A stretch of DNA of 64,000 nucleotides from Osmia lignaria lignaria (lineage: Eukaryota > Arthropoda > Insecta > Hymenoptera > Megachilidae), in contig NC_135040.1 of assembly GCF_051020975.1 (NCBI RefSeq), forward strand, positions 6,255,501 to 6,319,500. Direction: 5' to 3'. The notes beneath the pieces are model-generated. The model saw only the letters and a program-made list of their open reading frames with translations, did not search any database and was not told the DNA's origin. Positions 60,425 through 64,000 of this stretch are shown piece after piece. The stretch's first letter is position 1, and each line of letters begins with the position of its first letter. A program made the position numbers and the translations under genes.

Positions 60425-63400
60425 CAGCGCTTCGACGACGCGAACGCGATGATCACCAGACGCCCGGACGTCCTTAGCGAGTCTAAGGAGAGCTAGCGGT
60501 CGTTCCCGGCCACAGCCGGTTAACAGCCGGGCTTTCGAGGAAATCAGCAGGACGAGGATTAACGCATAAGGTTTGCCGTAGGTTTTAAGTAGAAAAGTGC
60601 CAGTAGTGAATTTCGGGAATAGAGAAGTAAACCGTGAGATGTAGAGTAAAAAGAAAAAAAAAAAAAAGAAAAGACGAGGCAGGGGAAGGAGGAGATCGAA
60701 CGAACGAAGAGTTAGAGGAGGTGTCGGCTTCGTAAAATAATGTCTAACATTAATAAAAACGTCCAATAATGTTAAGTCTTAAAAAAAAAAAGGGGGAAAA
60801 AGGGAGAAACAAAACGAGAGAAACGAGAACAGAGAACACGTCGAACGGTGACGTCCACACTGCAGTCTAGTCACTCTAGTCGATTATACCTAATACATTA
60901 TGATATTATATTATTATATATTATATATTATATTATATTATTATTATTATATATATATAGTATATTTACTAGCGCGTACGGTTCTAGTCGCGAGCTCGTT
61001 ACGGAGACACTATTTATTGATAATTTAGCTGCCTAAAGAAAAAAAAAAGAAAATAAAACTCTTCGATGCTTGAAAATATACCAAAAAAAGAACACACATA
61101 CACACACATAAACGACATACATACAAAATGGGGAGATACGTCAGTACTTGAAAAAAAAGATGCAATAATGATAAACGATAACGTGATTTTCAGCCGGTTT
61201 TCGATTCATCCCTTAACATTCGATAGATCCATCGACGCCGTTCGTGAACGTCTCGCGAGAATCGAATCGCGTCGAAAAAACGATCGTCGCTAGCTGGTAC
61301 GCACACCCGTCACCCCGACACTTATTTTACCGAAAATTCAGACCCAATCGACCCCGTTCGCACGTTCCTCTTCGATGGATCCTTCGGTGGACCACGTTAT
61401 ATTCGACCAGGGGTCGATCTCACGGTGGATGTACCTTAATCCCGTGAACAAAATTCACGTTATTTTTATTCCACGGTGTACATTATGTAAATAAGATAAT
61501 GGTTCACTTATCGAAAGTGGATGTTCAATAATTTCCTTTCCGCAATGCTACACGAACGAATACAAAGTGAAAAGGAAAAAGGAAATTCAAGATTTACACG
61601 GACACAGAGACACAAACACGTAGGGCAAAATGAACACAAGCGTATATTTAGAGCAAATTCAAGTAATAGATGCGTAAACATTGTTATACACATATTTTAT
61701 AGAAGCAATATAACGAGTAAGAAAATAATTAAAAAAAAGTAAATAAATAAATAAATAAACCAGTAATAATGACGACGCGTACGGTCAAAAAGCAATGTTT
61801 CGACACAACGAATTATATAATTATACATATATAGAGGCGAACATCGAAGTTTAACGCGATGGGAAATTAAACAAAAAAAAACGATGATTTGCTTCGGTAT
61901 CGAACTTATTCGATCGTCCAACCACGCTCTTCGATCATTTTCGTGATCGTATGTTAAACTGTTCGAGTTTCATGGTTTATTTATTTCACTGTCTCTCTAT
62001 GCTTAATGAAAAAAACAATTTCTTTCGTATTGGTAAGCAAAAGCTATTCCTATTTTAGAATCTAATATATATATATATATATACATATTTGTATTAGAAT
62101 GGTTGGATAAAATAATGGGAGCAATCGAGGAATCAGCGACTCAATGATTCGCCTTTTTCACAACACCAAATTTACATTCTTAAGAATTTAGTTACCTAGT
62201 AGTGTCACTTTGATATTAGTAATTAATGACTGAATACTAATTAAATAGGTATTATTCGTTCATTTGCTACTCGAGATACGGAAAAATTCATGCGCGCTGT
62301 AACCAACGAGAAAGTTGATAATACTAATCAATCTTTCATGTTTTAATTATTTAAATAGATAGGGGTTAAATTTGTAACGTCGTCCTTAATGAATGAACAA
62401 CGACGGACAATATTTCTTGTCGTATCGAATATTACATACATCGAATCTTGCTCGTTCATCATCGATTAAACATCGTACATTAGTTAACATCGTTCTTCCA
62501 AGTACAACGATTATAGAGAGACAGAGAAATCCAGCCGAGAGACTCGATCATTTTCTTCCATTCGATCGACGTTGCTATCTAAAGATAGCAACGACTGTAC
62601 CAGGCCAAATTATTCTAAAAAAAATATTTTACAAAAAAAGAAAAGCGAAGAAATCGCGAGAGAACAAAGAAGAGCGTGGATCAGAGCCAGAAATGGCTCG
62701 ACGATCCAACGAGTCCTTTTGTAATAATTATTGCCGACAAATAATTACCGCGTTGCATGTACAGAGTAGCCGACCTCTCACCGCCAAAGTAACGAAGCAA
62801 AAAAAAAAAAAAAAAATGAACTGCAAAAAAGAAAAAAAAATGAAAAAAAATGAGAAAGAACCGAAGCACACGGAGAACAGAAAAACGAACACGATATTCT
62901 TTGTTGTTTTTCCCCTGGTTGCTTAGCCGGTTCGATGGCCCAGAATTCAGAAGAAAAATCTGGTCGATCGAATTTAAATTGATGAGAAAAAAAAGAAGCT
63001 TTTCTAGTTTTTTCCTTTAAAGGAAATTGATTTCGTGAGTTGTATGCCGTGCGTGCAATTGCGATCTCGCGTACGTAAATAACATACGAACGTAGAGCAA
63101 TAAAGTCCTAAGCAATACTAATTAATTAATTAAAGAAGGAAAGCAATTAATATAAATTAGTAAGTCGATTCGAATAGGAAAAGAAGATGGCAAAAACGTT
63201 CAGGTGAACGCAAACGAAGCGCACTGTTTGACGCGTGGGGTTTTTTTTTTTTTTTAATTTAAGGCTCGACGTGGACGAGCGACTTTTGTCATTGAAATTT
63301 TGCAATAATATTTTCAAAATATTATTGAAATTTTAAATATTTGGTATCGAATTTAAATAAAAGGAATCAAGAAAATTGAAATGGACCTAGGTTGGTTTGG

Positions 63401-64000
63401 TAGAGTGGATGAAGCAAATACCATATCGAATACTTATTTAGTACCATTCAAAATTAATTAATTATCCATAACCATATTCGAAACCTACCAAAATTATTCT
63501 AACGAAATAGTCACTCGTTTGCTCGAGTTCTTTCGCTTCGTTTCCAATTGCAAACTCGAATTGCATTTATTCTGTCTCAGTTTCATTGTTCTTCATTACT
63601 TAATAATATATTTATTTCTTTTTTTCTTACTAATTGTTATCAGTATTATTATTATTATTAGCGTTTGCATCATCGTCGTAATTTATTATTGTCATCGGTA
63701 TTTATTATATTTATTATTATTATTATTATTGTGTACTTTATTTATCCTTATATTAAATTCACCTTATTGCGTTGTTGTTAATTGTATTATAATCATCATT
63801 TTCTAATCATTTATCGTTTGTTATTATTGCGCCTGATACAACGATTTTTGTACAACGATCGGTGAAAGAAAATACGTGCAATCCCTGTCGTTTCGTATAT
63901 TTTCCCGTGAAAAAAAAAAAAAAAAAAAATAATAATAATAAGAAAGAAAATGGAACGATCGAGGCTAAAACAATTCGTTGAACCAGTCTCAAGCGTGTAC
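60425..64000 (+). other. 3' UTR of scratch and downstream flank
   Basis: AT-rich sequence after the scratch stop, with poly(A) signals AATAAA at 60752-60757 and 61052-61057. Low-complexity AT runs (60895-60960), (AAAT)n near 61740-61760, A runs at 62800-62816 and 63911-63928, and (TTA)n near 63640-63730 are visible. No other gene was recognised up to the window end. Confidence 0.5.

Noticed and set aside
60134..60766. 210-codon minus-strand frame
   Set aside because: It is antisense to the scratch zinc-finger exon, where constrained codons keep the opposite strand open.
1..64000. tRNA genes, CRISPR arrays, operons and ribosome binding sites
   Set aside because: B-box-like GGTTCGA words lack any cloverleaf context, and the spliced eukaryotic gene structure rules out the prokaryotic features.

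Overview
This window is nuclear DNA from an insect. Genes have several short introns with GT-AG borders, the intergenic DNA is AT-rich, and the families present are arthropod-typical: a ZAD zinc-finger factor, a BTB-pipsqueak factor, ninjurin, WASp and Scratch. A hymenopteran such as a bee is my best guess from overall composition and gene style, but nothing here fixes the species. All gene models were built by hand by joining reading frames at splice sites; no transcript evidence was available.

Left part (1-23.6 kb) is gene-dense and AT-rich. In order it holds: a ZAD/C2H2 zinc-finger gene (minus), head-to-head with WASp (plus); a two-exon ninjurin gene (minus); a single-exon HSDL1-type short-chain dehydrogenase (plus) whose catalytic Tyr is Phe; a repeat cluster (retrotransposon-like tail, 17-bp minisatellite, and a roughly 47-bp satellite with a CTCF-like core in every unit); a compact seven-exon BTB plus four-pipsqueak gene (plus); and a thirteen-exon AFG3L2 mitochondrial m-AAA protease gene (plus).

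Middle and right part (23.6-64 kb) is gene-poor. It holds two Scratch/Snail-superfamily zinc-finger genes in divergent orientation: a Scratch paralog on the minus strand (32.2-36.1 kb) and scratch on the plus strand (53.3-60.4 kb). The roughly 17 kb between their start codons has GC-rich, promoter-like stretches next to each gene, microsatellites and one small terminal-inverted-repeat element. A fold-back element with 164-bp arms lies at 27.9-28.4 kb. The layout suggests an inverted duplication of a neural transcription-factor gene with a large regulatory landscape around it.

The genes left of 24 kb look like unrelated housekeeping or cell-biology genes: actin nucleation, membrane adhesion or rupture, mitochondrial proteolysis and lipid or steroid-like dehydrogenase. 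They show no shared pathway. I found no convincing wholly new system. The most unusual structures are the CTCF-like satellite, the fold-back element and the details of the paired Scratch genes.
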